Assembly (NCBI RefSeq): GCF_002024505.1
Contig: NZ_CP019402.1
Coordinates: forward strand, 4,030,001 to 4,094,000
Source of the DNA: Plantibacter flavus
GTDB lineage: Bacteria; Actinomycetota; Actinomycetes; Actinomycetales; Microbacteriaceae
Length of the DNA stretch: 64,000 bases
Direction of reading: 5' to 3'
Shown here: positions 55,326-63,654 of the stretch, piece after piece
Layout of the letters: each line of letters starts with the position of its first letter
Numbering within the stretch: the first letter of the stretch is position 1
The notes under the pieces: generated by a model
Told to the model about the DNA's origin: nothing
What the model saw: only the letters and a program-made list of their open reading frames with translations
Database searches by the model: none
Position numbers and translations under genes: made by a program

Positions 55326-58175
55326 GTGGCACACCCGACCACCGCCCCATCCCGCATCACCGAAGCCATCGGCGGAGCCGTGGGCGATCCCTCCCGGATC
55401 CGCACCCGAGCGATCGACCTGGCTGCCTACGCCGGGGATGCATCGCACTACCTGCTGACGCCCGAGGCGGTCGTCATCGCGGAGAGCGCTGCCGAGGTCG
55501 CAGCGATCCTCCGGGCGGCGACGCGGTCCGCCGCACCCGTCACGTTCCGGTCGGGTGGCACGAGCCTGTCCGGCCAGGCGTCCGGTTCCGGCATCATCCT
55601 CGACACCAGGCAGCGGTTCAAGACCATCGAGGTGCTCGACGACGGTAAGCGCGTGCGGGTGCAGCCAGGGGCGACGGTGGCGCAGGTCAACGCGCGACTC
55701 ACCCGACTCGGCTACCGGCTCGGCCCGGACCCGGCGAGCGAGGTGGCGTGCACGATCGGCGGTGTGATCGCGAACAACTCCAGCGGTATGGCCTGCGGGA
55801 TCGACGAGAACACCTATCGGACGCTGGAGTCGATGGTGTTCGTCCTCCCGTCCGGCACCACGATCGACACGGCCGACCCGACGGCCGACCGGCAGCTCCA
55901 CGAAGCGGAACCGGAGCTCGCCGAGGGCATCGAGCGCCTGCAGCGCCGCGTGCGATCGGCCCCGGCCTCCGTCGCGTCCATCGAGCGCCAGTTCTCCCTG
56001 AAGAACACCATGGGGTACGGGATCAACGCGTTCCTCGACTTCGAGTCGCCCGTGGACGTCCTGCAGCACCTCATCATCGGCTCGGAGGGCACGCTGGCGT
56101 TCGTCGCCGAGGCGACCTTCCGCACCGTCCCCGTCCTCCCCCTGGTGTCGACGGCACTGGCCGTGTTCCCCTCCCTCGACGCGGCGACGCGTGCGCTGCC
56201 CGAGTTGGTCGCGTCCGGAGCCGCCACGCTCGAGCTCATGGACGCCACCTCCCTGACGGTCGGGCAGCGGCTCCCCGGCAGCCCGGCGGAGATCCAAGGG
56301 TTCACGCCGCAGGATCACGCGGCACTCCTCGTCGAGTACCGCTCCGAGGACGCCGTCGAGCTCCGGGACCGCGCGACGGCGGGCGGCGTGCTCCTGAACG
56401 GTCTGGACGTGCACGCGCCGGTGGTGTTCTCGAGCGACGCGTCCCAGCGGTCGCGCGCCTGGGCGCTCCGCAAGGGTCTCTACGCCTCGGTCGCGGGAGC
56501 GCGCCCCTCCGGCACCACGGCCCTCCTCGAGGACATCGTCGTCCCGACCGCGGCCCTCGCAGACACCTGCGCGAGCCTGCAGGAGCTCTTCGTGCAGCAC
56601 GCCTATCGCGACTCGGTCATCTTCGGCCACGCGAAGGACGGCAACATCCACTTCATGCTGACCGACCGGTTCGAGGGCGACGCCGCGCTCGGCCGGTTCA
56701 ACGGCTTCACGGAACAGATGGTCGACCTCGTCCTCGCGGCGGGCGGCAACCTGAAGGCCGAGCACGGCACGGGTCGCGCCATGGCACCGTACGTCCGCCG
56801 GCAGTACGGCGACGAGCTGTACGGGGTGATGCTCGAGCTGAAGCGGTTGGTCGACCCGGCCGGGGTGATGAACCCCGGCGTGCTGATCGACGAGGATCCC
56901 GAAGCGCACCTCCAGGGGATCAAGCTCCAGCCGACGGTCGAGGAGGAGGTCGATCGCTGCGTGGAGTGCGGGTACTGCGAACCCGTCTGCCCGAGTCGCG
57001 ACCTGACGCTGACGCCGCGGCAGCGCATCGTCGTCCGCCGTGCCGAGGAGTCCGCTCGCGCTCGCGGGGACATCGCCCTCGCAGAGGAGTTGGCAGACGA
57101 CTACGACTACGCCGGCGTGCAGACCTGTGCCGTCGACGGGATGTGCCAGACCGCGTGCCCGGTCCAGATCAACACGGGCGCGCTGGTCAAGCGCATCCGG
57201 CGAACGGAGGCGGCTCCGGTCGCCGCCGCGGGGTGGAAGGCGGCCGCCACCGGTTGGGGGCCGGTCACGCGGATCGGTTCGGTCGCACTCTCCGGCGCGA
57301 AGCTCCTGCCGGCTCCGGTGGTCGGTGCGGTGACCGACGTGGCCAGGGCCGTGCTCGGTACCGACACCGTGCCGAAGTACTCAGGAGATCTGCCGGGCGG
57401 CGGACGCTCGCGGAAGGCACTCGGTCGGACGGTGGGTGCCGCTGACGGCCCGACCGTCGGCATCTACGTTCCGGCGTGCGTGAACAGCATGTTCGGCGCG
57501 GCGGACGGCGGGGACGGCGTCATGGGCGCTTTCACCCGACTGCTCGAACGGGCGGGCCTGAGCATGATCGTGCCCGACGGCGTCGAGTCGATCTGTTGCG
57601 GCACCCCGTGGTCGTCGAAGGGCTTCGCGTCCGGCGCTGCGGTGAACGAGCAGCGCACGGTCGAACGCATTCGAGCGGCCGTGGCCGACAGCGGCCTGGT
57701 GGTCGTCAGCGACGCGTCGAGCTGCACCGAGGGCTTCGCGAAGCTCCTCAGCGAGAGCGGCGTGGTCGTCGAGGACGCGGTGGCCTTCGCCGCCCGGGAG
57801 ATCCTGCCTCGGGTCGACGTCTCAGCGCAGATCGAGCAACTCGTCCTGCACCCGACCTGCTCCTCACGGCAGATGGGCCTCGACCCGGATCTCGTGCGGA
57901 TCGGCGAAGCCGTGGCCGAGCGCGTGCACGTCCCGGACGACTGGGGCTGCTGCGCCTTCGCCGGCGACCGCGGCATGCTGCACCCCGAGCTGACGGCGGC
58001 CGCGACGAAAGCCGAGGCCGCCGAGGTCGCCGCCCTCGGTGCCGACGCGCACGCGTCCTGCAACCGCACCTGCGAGCTTGGTATGACCCGTGCCACGGGC
58101 GAGGACTACCGCCACGTGCTCGAGCTGCTCGACGCCGCGTCGTCCAGCGCGGTGGGTGGGGCAAGCCTGCGATGA
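55326..58175 (+). CDS. FAD and iron-sulfur D-lactate dehydrogenase-type oxidoreductase
   Basis: A 949-residue fusion. Residues 40-230 are a PCMH-type FAD domain (VTFRSGGTSLSGQASGSGII, ACTIGGVIANNSSGMACGID). Then an FAD-linked oxidase C-terminal domain follows with FGHAKDGNIHFML. Next are two 4Fe-4S motifs (CVECGYCEPVC near 545, CAVDGMCQTAC near 601). Last is a cysteine-rich CCG domain pair (ICCGTPW near 757, GCCAFAGDRG near 875). It would pass electrons from D-lactate (or another D-2-hydroxy acid) to the respiratory chain. GTG at 55326 follows GAAGGA. Position after murQ and nagB argues for D-lactate as substrate. Confidence 0.9.
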   Translation: MAHPTTAPSRITEAIGGAVGDPSRIRTRAIDLAAYAGDASHYLLTPEAVVIAESAAEVAAILRAATRSAAPVTFRSGGTSLSGQASGSGIILDTRQRFKTIEVLDDGKRVRVQPGATVAQVNARLTRLGYRLGPDPASEVACTIGGVIANNSSGMACGIDENTYRTLESMVFVLPSGTTIDTADPTADRQLHEAEPELAEGIERLQRRVRSAPASVASIERQFSLKNTMGYGINAFLDFESPVDVLQHLIIGSEGTLAFVAEATFRTVPVLPLVSTALAVFPSLDAATRALPELVASGAATLELMDATSLTVGQRLPGSPAEIQGFTPQDHAALLVEYRSEDAVELRDRATAGGVLLNGLDVHAPVVFSSDASQRSRAWALRKGLYASVAGARPSGTTALLEDIVVPTAALADTCASLQELFVQHAYRDSVIFGHAKDGNIHFMLTDRFEGDAALGRFNGFTEQMVDLVLAAGGNLKAEHGTGRAMAPYVRRQYGDELYGVMLELKRLVDPAGVMNPGVLIDEDPEAHLQGIKLQPTVEEEVDRCVECGYCEPVCPSRDLTLTPRQRIVVRRAEESARARGDIALAEELADDYDYAGVQTCAVDGMCQTACPVQINTGALVKRIRRTEAAPVAAAGWKAAATGWGPVTRIGSVALSGAKLLPAPVVGAVTDVARAVLGTDTVPKYSGDLPGGGRSRKALGRTVGAADGPTVGIYVPACVNSMFGAADGGDGVMGAFTRLLERAGLSMIVPDGVESICCGTPWSSKGFASGAAVNEQRTVERIRAAVADSGLVVVSDASSCTEGFAKLLSESGVVVEDAVAFAAREILPRVDVSAQIEQLVLHPTCSSRQMGLDPDLVRIGEAVAERVHVPDDWGCCAFAGDRGMLHPELTAAATKAEAAEVAALGADAHASCNRTCELGMTRATGEDYRHVLELLDAASSSAVGGASLR

Positions 58176-58302
58176 CGGGCTGAGTCGCTGACCGAGCCCT
58201 CGGCGGTGGGCGCGGCCACCTTGCCCGCAGGCCGCTGCTCGTCCTCGATAGCCGCATGGCGACAGGGATCGAGTCACGCCGCTCGCGCTCGGCCGGTGGA
58301 CG

Positions 58303-58340
58303 GACGGAGGGGCCCGGGACGTGTCCCGGGCCCCTCCGTC
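58303..58340. terminator. Perfect 17-bp hairpin, bidirectional terminator
   Basis: Arms 58303-58319 and 58324-58340, loop CGTG, between the convergent D-lactate dehydrogenase and small exported protein genes. Very GC-rich, without a long U-tract. Confidence 0.8.
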
Positions 58341-58353
58341 ACGCGTCGAGTGA

Positions 58354-58752
58354 CTATGCGACGCAGGACTTCAGTCCGTAGACGGAGGCAGCCAGGCCCA
58401 CGTAGGCGACGACGCCGGTGCCGGCCGTCTGGACGATGCCGTACGCGGACGCGCCGGTGCCGACGACGGCGACCAGGCAGTCCATGTTGATGGCGTTCGG
58501 ATCGGCGACGGTGCCGTGCCCGGTCAGCGCGATGGTCTCGATCTGCTTGCCGTTGATGTACTTCTGCAGGTACGAGCCCTTGCAGGTGCTCAGCGCCGCG
58601 CCCTTGGTCATGCTGTAGGACGACCCGTCGGTGCCGACGCAGACGTATTCGTACTGCCCGGCGGGTTCGGCGTTCGCGGCGCCCGCCGCGCCGACGGTCA
58701 GCCCCATCGCTGCGACCGCGGTGATCAGGATCCGAGAGAACTTCGTACGCAT
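58354..58752 (-). CDS. Small exported protein with four cysteines
   Basis: A 132-residue protein of no family I recognise. The Sec signal peptide (MRTKFSRILITAVAAMGLTV, cleaved after GAANA) leaves about 104 residues. The mature part has four cysteines (YVCVG, STCKG, NMDCLV, KSCVA), suggesting two disulfides. It ends in a Gly/Ala/Val-rich hydrophobic tail (VGTGASAYGIVQTAGTGVV, then AYVGLAASVYGL). The AAAGGAG ribosome site is strong. Monocistronic; the layout recalls secreted bacteriocins, but there is no immunity or export gene beside it. Confidence 0.75.
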   Translation of the reverse strand: MRTKFSRILITAVAAMGLTVGAAGAANAEPAGQYEYVCVGTDGSSYSMTKGAALSTCKGSYLQKYINGKQIETIALTGHGTVADPNAINMDCLVAVVGTGASAYGIVQTAGTGVVAYVGLAASVYGLKSCVA

Positions 58753-58999
58753 CAGAGATACTCCTTTGTCTCGTTTGTTTCCGAAGCCGACACCGTACCC
58801 ACCCGTCGTCGCTTGAAGTCAAGGACGAAGGCGTGTTACTCGCGGGCGCGCGTCCCACTTCGACGATCCGCGCGCCAGCCCGGCCCGATTGTGGCCACGG
58901 GACCGATAGCTGGATCGGAGGCCGCACCATCGACAACCATGTGAAGAACCTTTAGGCCGGTGACGACCAGTCCCGACACGGACGATCGCGGTCGACGGC

Positions 59000-59887
59000 T
59001 CAGTGTTCGGCCCGTGGCGTGAGGTCGAGCGCATCGAGTTCGAGGACGAGTTCCATGCACCGCAGGCGTGCGCGGGAGAAGTCGTAAGGCATCATCCGGA
59101 CGGCCTCGGTGAGGCTCGTCGAGCCGCAGGTCGAGCCTGCGCCGTCCTCGTCGTCGGGAAGGGGGTGCGACTCGTCCCACGCGTCGAAGCGGTCGTCGTC
59201 GGCCTGCGCCAGGCCGGAGTCCTCGATGACCGTGCGGAGGGCCACCTCGAAGGCATGCCGTTCGGCGGCGACTTCCGCGACGCGGGGGTCGTCGACCGCG
59301 ACCGTGTCGTCGAGTGCTTCCTCGGCGGCGTCGACCCGGTCGGACTCCTCCCGCAGCTCCGGGTGGGTGGCCAAGGCGATGAACCGCGACGCCTGGACGG
59401 AGGCGCCGAGCCCACCGAAGATCCGTTCGGTCACGAGCAGGGTGTCCAGGTCGTCCTGCCGCAGGGCGCTCGCGGGCAGGTCCGTGAGGCGGTCGCTCAC
59501 GACGTCGGAGAGCAGCCCCAATCTGCTGCCCTGCGCACGCATGCGCTGCACGGCGGTCCGCTGCTGCTCGAGTTCCGCCTGCCGAGCGACGAGGGAACCC
59601 TCCAGGCGGTCCAGGATCCGCGCGACATCATCGTCGGTATCGGTGATGCCTTCCGCAAAGGCGTCGCGGATGTCGTCGAGGGCGATGCCGGCGTCCGCCA
59701 TCCGACGGATCCAGAGCAGCCGGATCATCTCGTCGTAGCCGTAGCGGCGGCGACCGTCGCTCCCCCGCTCGGGCTCAGGGAGCAGACCGATCTGGTGGTA
59801 GTGACGGATCGCCCGTGGGGTGATGCCGACGAACGCGGCGGCGCCTCCGATGGTGACCTGGCGCGGCGGGGTGAAAGTCGAGAACAT
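59000..59887 (-). CDS. MerR family transcriptional regulator
   Basis: A 295-residue regulator. The N-terminal MerR winged helix reads VTIGGAAAFVGITPRAIRHY, HQIGLLPEPERGSDGRRRYG, and is followed by a coiled dimerisation helix (ILDRLEGSLVARQAELEQQR). A long C-terminal part rich in Asp/Glu has no recognised ligand domain. ATG at 59887 was chosen because the conserved DNA-binding domain starts 10 residues later. Target genes are not evident; neighbours are unrelated. Confidence 0.9.
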   Translation of the reverse strand: MFSTFTPPRQVTIGGAAAFVGITPRAIRHYHQIGLLPEPERGSDGRRRYGYDEMIRLLWIRRMADAGIALDDIRDAFAEGITDTDDDVARILDRLEGSLVARQAELEQQRTAVQRMRAQGSRLGLLSDVVSDRLTDLPASALRQDDLDTLLVTERIFGGLGASVQASRFIALATHPELREESDRVDAAEEALDDTVAVDDPRVAEVAAERHAFEVALRTVIEDSGLAQADDDRFDAWDESHPLPDDEDGAGSTCGSTSLTEAVRMMPYDFSRARLRCMELVLELDALDLTPRAEH

Positions 59888-60204
59888 GTGGGGGCCTTCC
59901 TCGGTGGGCGGAATACGTCCACTGCACCACATGACGCTACGGCAGGTGCAAGTCGACCCACGGCCGTCCCCGGGAGACGGATGTGCCTCAGTTGTGGTTC
60001 TCCTACGTTCGAGTGCACGAACAGGATGAAGCCGACCATGACCAGAGCAACGAGCCTGAACCGCTCCCAGGACCACATCGCCCGCCACTCGCGTCGAACG
60101 TCCGTCGAGAGCGCGCATTCCGCTCGCCAAGGCGTGACGAACGAGCCGAAGGCGCACGCTCGGCACAGGGCTGCACCCTGGGGCGCCGTGGTTACGCTGG
60201 CGAT
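59888..60204. other. Intergenic region with palindromic element C
   Basis: 317 bases without a credible gene. Element C has imperfect arms at 60106-60116 and 60152-60162 and contains CATTCCGCTCGC (60116-60127), shared with element B. TACGCT at about 60193 could be a -10 for a leaderless transcript of the next gene. Confidence 0.6.
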
Positions 60205-61074
60205 ATGACCGATCGCGTCCTGCGGAACAGTGACCCGGGTGATCTTGACGCCGACGCGCGTGCCGAGCTGACGACCCGTCTCTCCGAGCTGCGAGGTCGG
60301 CAGCGTCCCGACGCCGTGGTCGAGGCCTCCCGCGCGGCGGTACTGGCGGCAGTGCCGCGGCTGCGTAGCGCACAGGCGCGTCTTGCTCGGGACAGCGGTG
60401 TCGACGGACGAAGAGCGTCCCGCACCCGCTGGGGCGCTCGCGACGCGGCGACGGTGGTCGCGCTCCTGCTCGGGCTGCTCGCGGCGGGCCTTGTCCTGCC
60501 GTCTCCTCGGAACGGCCGGCCGGCTCTCGGTGTCGACGAAGCCGCGATGTGGGTGGGGCTGTGCGCGATCGTCTCAGCGGTGATCTTCGGCCTCCTCGAA
60601 CGGGGAAGACTCACGTCGTTCCTGCTCGGCGCACACACGCGCGGCGCGGCGCGGCTGTACGTGGTGGTCGGCGTCGTGTGGACAGTGGTCTTCGCCTACG
60701 TGGTGGGCAACTGGGATGAGGTCGATCGGTACGAGCCCGCCCGGGCGATGACGGGCCTCGTGCTCCTCGGCACAGCTGTGGCCGGAATCGCTGCGCTGGC
60801 GGTGGTCGCTCGCCGCCGGGATCGCGTCGCGCTCGCTGATCCGATCACGGCGGCGAAGGACGAGTGGGGCAGGAGCCCGGGAGACGTCGATCCACTTCGG
60901 CAGTGGTGGGCTGCGCTCCCCAGCACGCTCACGCCAGCCGAGCGGCGTGCAGCGGATCGCTCCTACGGTGTGACGCTCGAGGTCTTGGAGGGGGAGAAGA
61001 TGCTCCGGGCTCGCGACGCACGGCGCCTCCGACGCAAGAATCCTGCCGCGGTCTGGCGGGGCGACACAGGCTGA
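60205..61074 (+). CDS. Hypothetical membrane protein with four helices
   Basis: A 289-residue protein. A charged N-terminus (ARAELTTRLSELRGRQRPDA) precedes four membrane helices (ATVVALLLGLLAAGLVL, AAMWVGLCAIVSAVIFGLL, RLYVVVGVVWTVVFAYVVG, MTGLVLLGTAVAGIAALAVV). A cytosolic C-terminal domain ends ARDARRLRRKNPAAVWRGD. No known family. The ATG at 60205 has no ribosome site but a TACGCT 6 bases upstream, so the mRNA may be leaderless. Confidence 0.75.
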   Translation: MTDRVLRNSDPGDLDADARAELTTRLSELRGRQRPDAVVEASRAAVLAAVPRLRSAQARLARDSGVDGRRASRTRWGARDAATVVALLLGLLAAGLVLPSPRNGRPALGVDEAAMWVGLCAIVSAVIFGLLERGRLTSFLLGAHTRGAARLYVVVGVVWTVVFAYVVGNWDEVDRYEPARAMTGLVLLGTAVAGIAALAVVARRRDRVALADPITAAKDEWGRSPGDVDPLRQWWAALPSTLTPAERRAADRSYGVTLEVLEGEKMLRARDARRLRRKNPAAVWRGDTG

Positions 61075-61186
61075 GATGAAGCGTGAGCCCCCGCCCGACG
61101 GCGACGCACGACAGTCCTCCGGGCGAGGATCCTCTCATCCGGTCAGCAGCGCTCCGTTCGGCGATGCACGGATGCCTCGTCGCCGT

Positions 61187-61327
61187 TCATGCAGCGTTCA
61201 CCCGCGCGTTCCGCCGGTCCTCGCGAATGACACTGATGATGCCGATAGCCGTGGCGAGCAGGAGGAGGCTCTGCACGATCGCGGGGTACAGCTCGGTCGG
61301 TACCGGGCGTCTTCGACGCTCCGGCAC
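61187..61327 (-). CDS. Possible 46-residue single-helix membrane microprotein or gene remnant
   Basis: GTG at 61327 opens 46 codons: a basic start (PERRRRPVPTELYPAIVQS), one hydrophobic helix (LLLLATAIGIISVI) and a basic end (REDRRNARVNAA). The pattern is protein-like, but no ribosome site is seen. A nine-G run at 61377-61385 just upstream could hide a frameshift. The rest of 61075-61412 shows nothing I can support. Confidence 0.3.
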   Translation of the reverse strand: MPERRRRPVPTELYPAIVQSLLLLATAIGIISVIREDRRNARVNAA

Positions 61328-61412
61328 GGCAGCGACATCGCGAACACGACCGCTGAAGCCACGCTCGCCCAGGTCCGGGGGGGGGCGAGGAGCATGACTT
61401 CGAGATCCGACC

Positions 61413-61919
61413 TCAGCTGAGAGCCGGGAGGGCCCAACAGCTCAGGGCTGCGCCGGTACCGAGTATCACGGCGGCGCCCCAGACAAGGCCCGCGCTGATT
61501 CTCCTGGTCAGCCCGAGGCGTTTCCGCAGCCGCGTGACGGTCTCGACGTGTCCCGCCATCTCTGCAGTGAAGCGCCGAAGCATCACCTCGTCTGCAGGTG
61601 TGGCCGGCGCAGGAGTCGTCGGCTCGGACAGACGTTCCACCGCGCGGGAGACCGAGTCGATCCGCAGCTGCACGGCTCCCGTGTACTGCTGGACGATGAC
61701 CCCGGCAGACAGGACGAACGCCCCTATGGAGGTCGTGAAGATCGGCAGTACCTGCGCCAGCTCCTTCTCCGAGTAGTCGTCCAGCGGGCCGATGAACGCT
61801 GCCGACGCTATAAAGCCGACGCCCAGTACCGACAGGAGGACGACCAACGCACCCGGCCAGGTGGCGAGCGGCTCATCGACCAGCTTCCTGAAACCGTGGA
61901 CGTTCAGCGTCTGAGCCAT
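61413..61919 (-). CDS. Hypothetical membrane protein with three helices
   Basis: A 168-residue protein. Two N-terminal helices (ALVVLLSVLGVGFIASAAFI, VLPIFTTSIGAFVLSAGVIV) are followed by a soluble linker (VSRAVERLSEPTTPAPATPA) and a C-terminal helix (ISAGLVWGAAVILGTGAAL). No family recognised. The ATG at 61919 (MAQTLNVHGFRKLVDEPLAT) was preferred to one 19 codons upstream, which adds a Cys/Arg-rich unlikely segment. Confidence 0.7.
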   Translation of the reverse strand: MAQTLNVHGFRKLVDEPLATWPGALVVLLSVLGVGFIASAAFIGPLDDYSEKELAQVLPIFTTSIGAFVLSAGVIVQQYTGAVQLRIDSVSRAVERLSEPTTPAPATPADEVMLRRFTAEMAGHVETVTRLRKRLGLTRRISAGLVWGAAVILGTGAALSCWALPALS

Positions 61920-61952
61920 GCAAACGAACCTACCCGCGACGATGACAATCGC

Positions 61953-62165
61953 GCAGCATCGATCCCGGGGCTGCACTTCTCGACGGCGGACACCTCGGTG
62001 CAGAAGCTCGTCGACGCCGGGATCCTCGTCCAGTCCAGCGCAGGCGGACGGAACCGCTACTGGCAGGCCGGCGAGGTCCTGCAGGCGCTGGACGAGTCCG
62101 GCGCACGGGCCAGTCGTCGGCGGGGAGGTTTCCGAGCTGGCCGGCCCGGAAGGCGCCGCCGCTGA
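61953..62165 (+). pseudogene. C-terminal remnant resembling a Fic-family protein
   Basis: An open stretch with no start codon of its own encodes a short winged-helix-like tail (GLHFSTADTSVQKLVDAGIL, VQSSAGGRNRYWQAGEVLQA). It resembles the C-termini of Fic/DOC proteins. The catalytic Fic domain (HPFxxGNG) is absent from the surrounding sequence. It is best read as a truncated relic; family assignment is by resemblance only. Confidence 0.45.
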
Positions 62166-62198
62166 GCGCAGTCCGGGTGAAGGGACCGATCCGCCGAG

Positions 62199-63071
62199 CT
62201 AGGCGCTTCGCTCGGTCGTCCGGAGCCAGTCCGTGATGGTGGTAGCGACGTGGTCGAGGTCGGATTCGAGGAGGAAGTGTCCGCCGTCGACGAGTTCGAC
62301 GCGAGCATCGGGGACGTCGCGGGTGAACGCCGTGGCGCCGGCGGCTGCGAAGATCTCGTCGTTCCGCCCCCAGATCGCGAGCACCGGCACCTGTGAGGTG
62401 CGGAGCCAGTCGTGCACCGCGGGGTAGAGGTCCCGGTTGGTGGTGTAGTCGCGGAAGAGTGCCAGCTGCACGTCGTCCTGACCCGGTCGGGCGAGGAGCG
62501 CGAGGTCGTGCTCCCAGGCGTCGGGGTCGACGGTCGTCGGGTCCGGCACGCCGTGGTTGTACTGCCACTCGACGGCCTCCCGCCCGAGGGCCGGACGGAG
62601 CGCGTCGCGCGTCTCGGTGGTCCGTTCGGCGCCGTCGGCCCAGATCGGGTCCCAGAAGCTCGGTACGAAGCCTTCTTCGTAGGCGTTGCCGTTCTGGGAG
62701 ATGACTCCGACGACGGCAGTGGGGTCGTTGAGGGCCAGTCGCCAGCCGACCGGGGCGCCGTAGTCCTGGACGTAGATCGTGTACTGCGTCACGCCGATGG
62801 TCGAGAGGAACCGGCCGGTCACCTCTGCGAGGGCCGCGAAGGTGTATTCGAACTCGTCGACCGAGGGGGCGGAGGAGCGACCGAAGCCGATGTGGTCTGG
62901 AGCGATGACGCGGTACTGGCCGGCAAGCGCCGGGATGAGGTGCCGGAACATGTGGGAGCTGCTCGGGTACCCGTGGAGGAGCAGGAGCACGGGAGCGTCG
63001 GCAGGGCCGGCCTCACGGTAGAAGACGTCGAGCCCGTCGATCGAGACGGTGCGGTGGTGGACGATGACCAT
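62199..63071 (-). CDS. Alpha/beta hydrolase, epoxide hydrolase/haloalkane dehalogenase type
   Basis: A 290-residue hydrolase. The oxyanion motif is LLLHGYPSSSHMFRHLIP, the nucleophile elbow VQDYGAPVG (Asp, as in epoxide hydrolases and dehalogenases), the acid in LAIWGRNDEIFA and the base His in DGGHFLLES. The cap region has EWQYNHGVPDP. Asp as nucleophile suggests hydrolysis of epoxides or carbon-halogen bonds; substrate unknown. It is divergent from the CGNR regulator. Confidence 0.9.
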   Translation of the reverse strand: MVIVHHRTVSIDGLDVFYREAGPADAPVLLLLHGYPSSSHMFRHLIPALAGQYRVIAPDHIGFGRSSAPSVDEFEYTFAALAEVTGRFLSTIGVTQYTIYVQDYGAPVGWRLALNDPTAVVGVISQNGNAYEEGFVPSFWDPIWADGAERTTETRDALRPALGREAVEWQYNHGVPDPTTVDPDAWEHDLALLARPGQDDVQLALFRDYTTNRDLYPAVHDWLRTSQVPVLAIWGRNDEIFAAAGATAFTRDVPDARVELVDGGHFLLESDLDHVATTITDWLRTTERSA

Positions 63072-63072
63072 T

Positions 63073-63104
63073 GCTAACCCCTTAAGATTGTTTTACTGGT
63101 TAGC
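63073..63104. promoter_or_regulatory. Inverted repeat in the hydrolase/CGNR divergent region
   Basis: GCTAACC (63073-63079) and GGTTAGC (63098-63104) flank an AT-rich centre. The right arm lies within a possible plus-strand promoter, TTGTTT (63089-63094), 18-base spacer, TAGCAT (63113-63118). It is a candidate operator of the CGNR protein. Confidence 0.45.
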
Positions 63105-63156
63105 CAGACGGTAGCATGGATCCAGGGCGCCGGTCGGCGCGACAGAACGGAGAACG

Positions 63157-63654
63157 ATGCTTCGCGACGAGGAGCTGCTGCTGGGCCTGTTGAACAGTGC
63201 GCCGGTCGTCGAGGGCACCCCGACCGATCAGCTCGAGGGGGTGGCCGGGCGAGACCTGGCGCGCAGCTGGGGCGGCACGGGATCCGCGGACGAGTTGACG
63301 CGCCTTCGTCGTGCGAGGCAGGCACTGCAGACCATGGTCCGCGGCGATGACGGAGGAGCGATCAGAGACCTCGCGGGCATCCTCGACGATGCCGTGCGCA
63401 CGCCGCGTATCACCCCGGATGGCGTGGTCTGGGAGCTTCAGGTCCCTGACGACGATCGCTTGGTGGCGGGGGTCGTGCTGGCGTGGTCGAGCGTGATCAC
63501 GGAGTTCCCCGGGCGCCTCCGCGCCTGCGCGAACCACGAGTGCACGCAGTTCCTCGTCGACCACAGTCGACCTGGCACCGCGAAGTGGTGTTCGATGGCG
63601 GTCTGCGGCAACCGGATGAAGGCGCGCACGCATGCGCGCCGCGCTCAGAGCTGA
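63157..63654 (+). CDS. CGNR zinc-finger regulator-like protein
   Basis: A 165-residue protein with the C-terminal CGNR zinc finger: CANHECTQFLVDHSRPGTA then KWCSMAVCGNRMKARTHARR, with four zinc-ligand cysteines. The N-terminal part is the ABATE-type stress domain, here short (LLGLLNSAPVVEGTPTDQLE). Such proteins bind DNA and often regulate a neighbouring gene, here the divergent hydrolase. It overlaps the next gene by 23 bases if that starts at 63632. Confidence 0.88.
   Translation: MLRDEELLLGLLNSAPVVEGTPTDQLEGVAGRDLARSWGGTGSADELTRLRRARQALQTMVRGDDGGAIRDLAGILDDAVRTPRITPDGVVWELQVPDDDRLVAGVVLAWSSVITEFPGRLRACANHECTQFLVDHSRPGTAKWCSMAVCGNRMKARTHARRAQS

Noticed and set aside
61930..62568. Minus-strand frame with GPFTRTALSGGAFRAGQLGN
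   Set aside because: Looks protein-like for about 30 residues but overlaps the hydrolase gene out of frame and lacks a start and motif.
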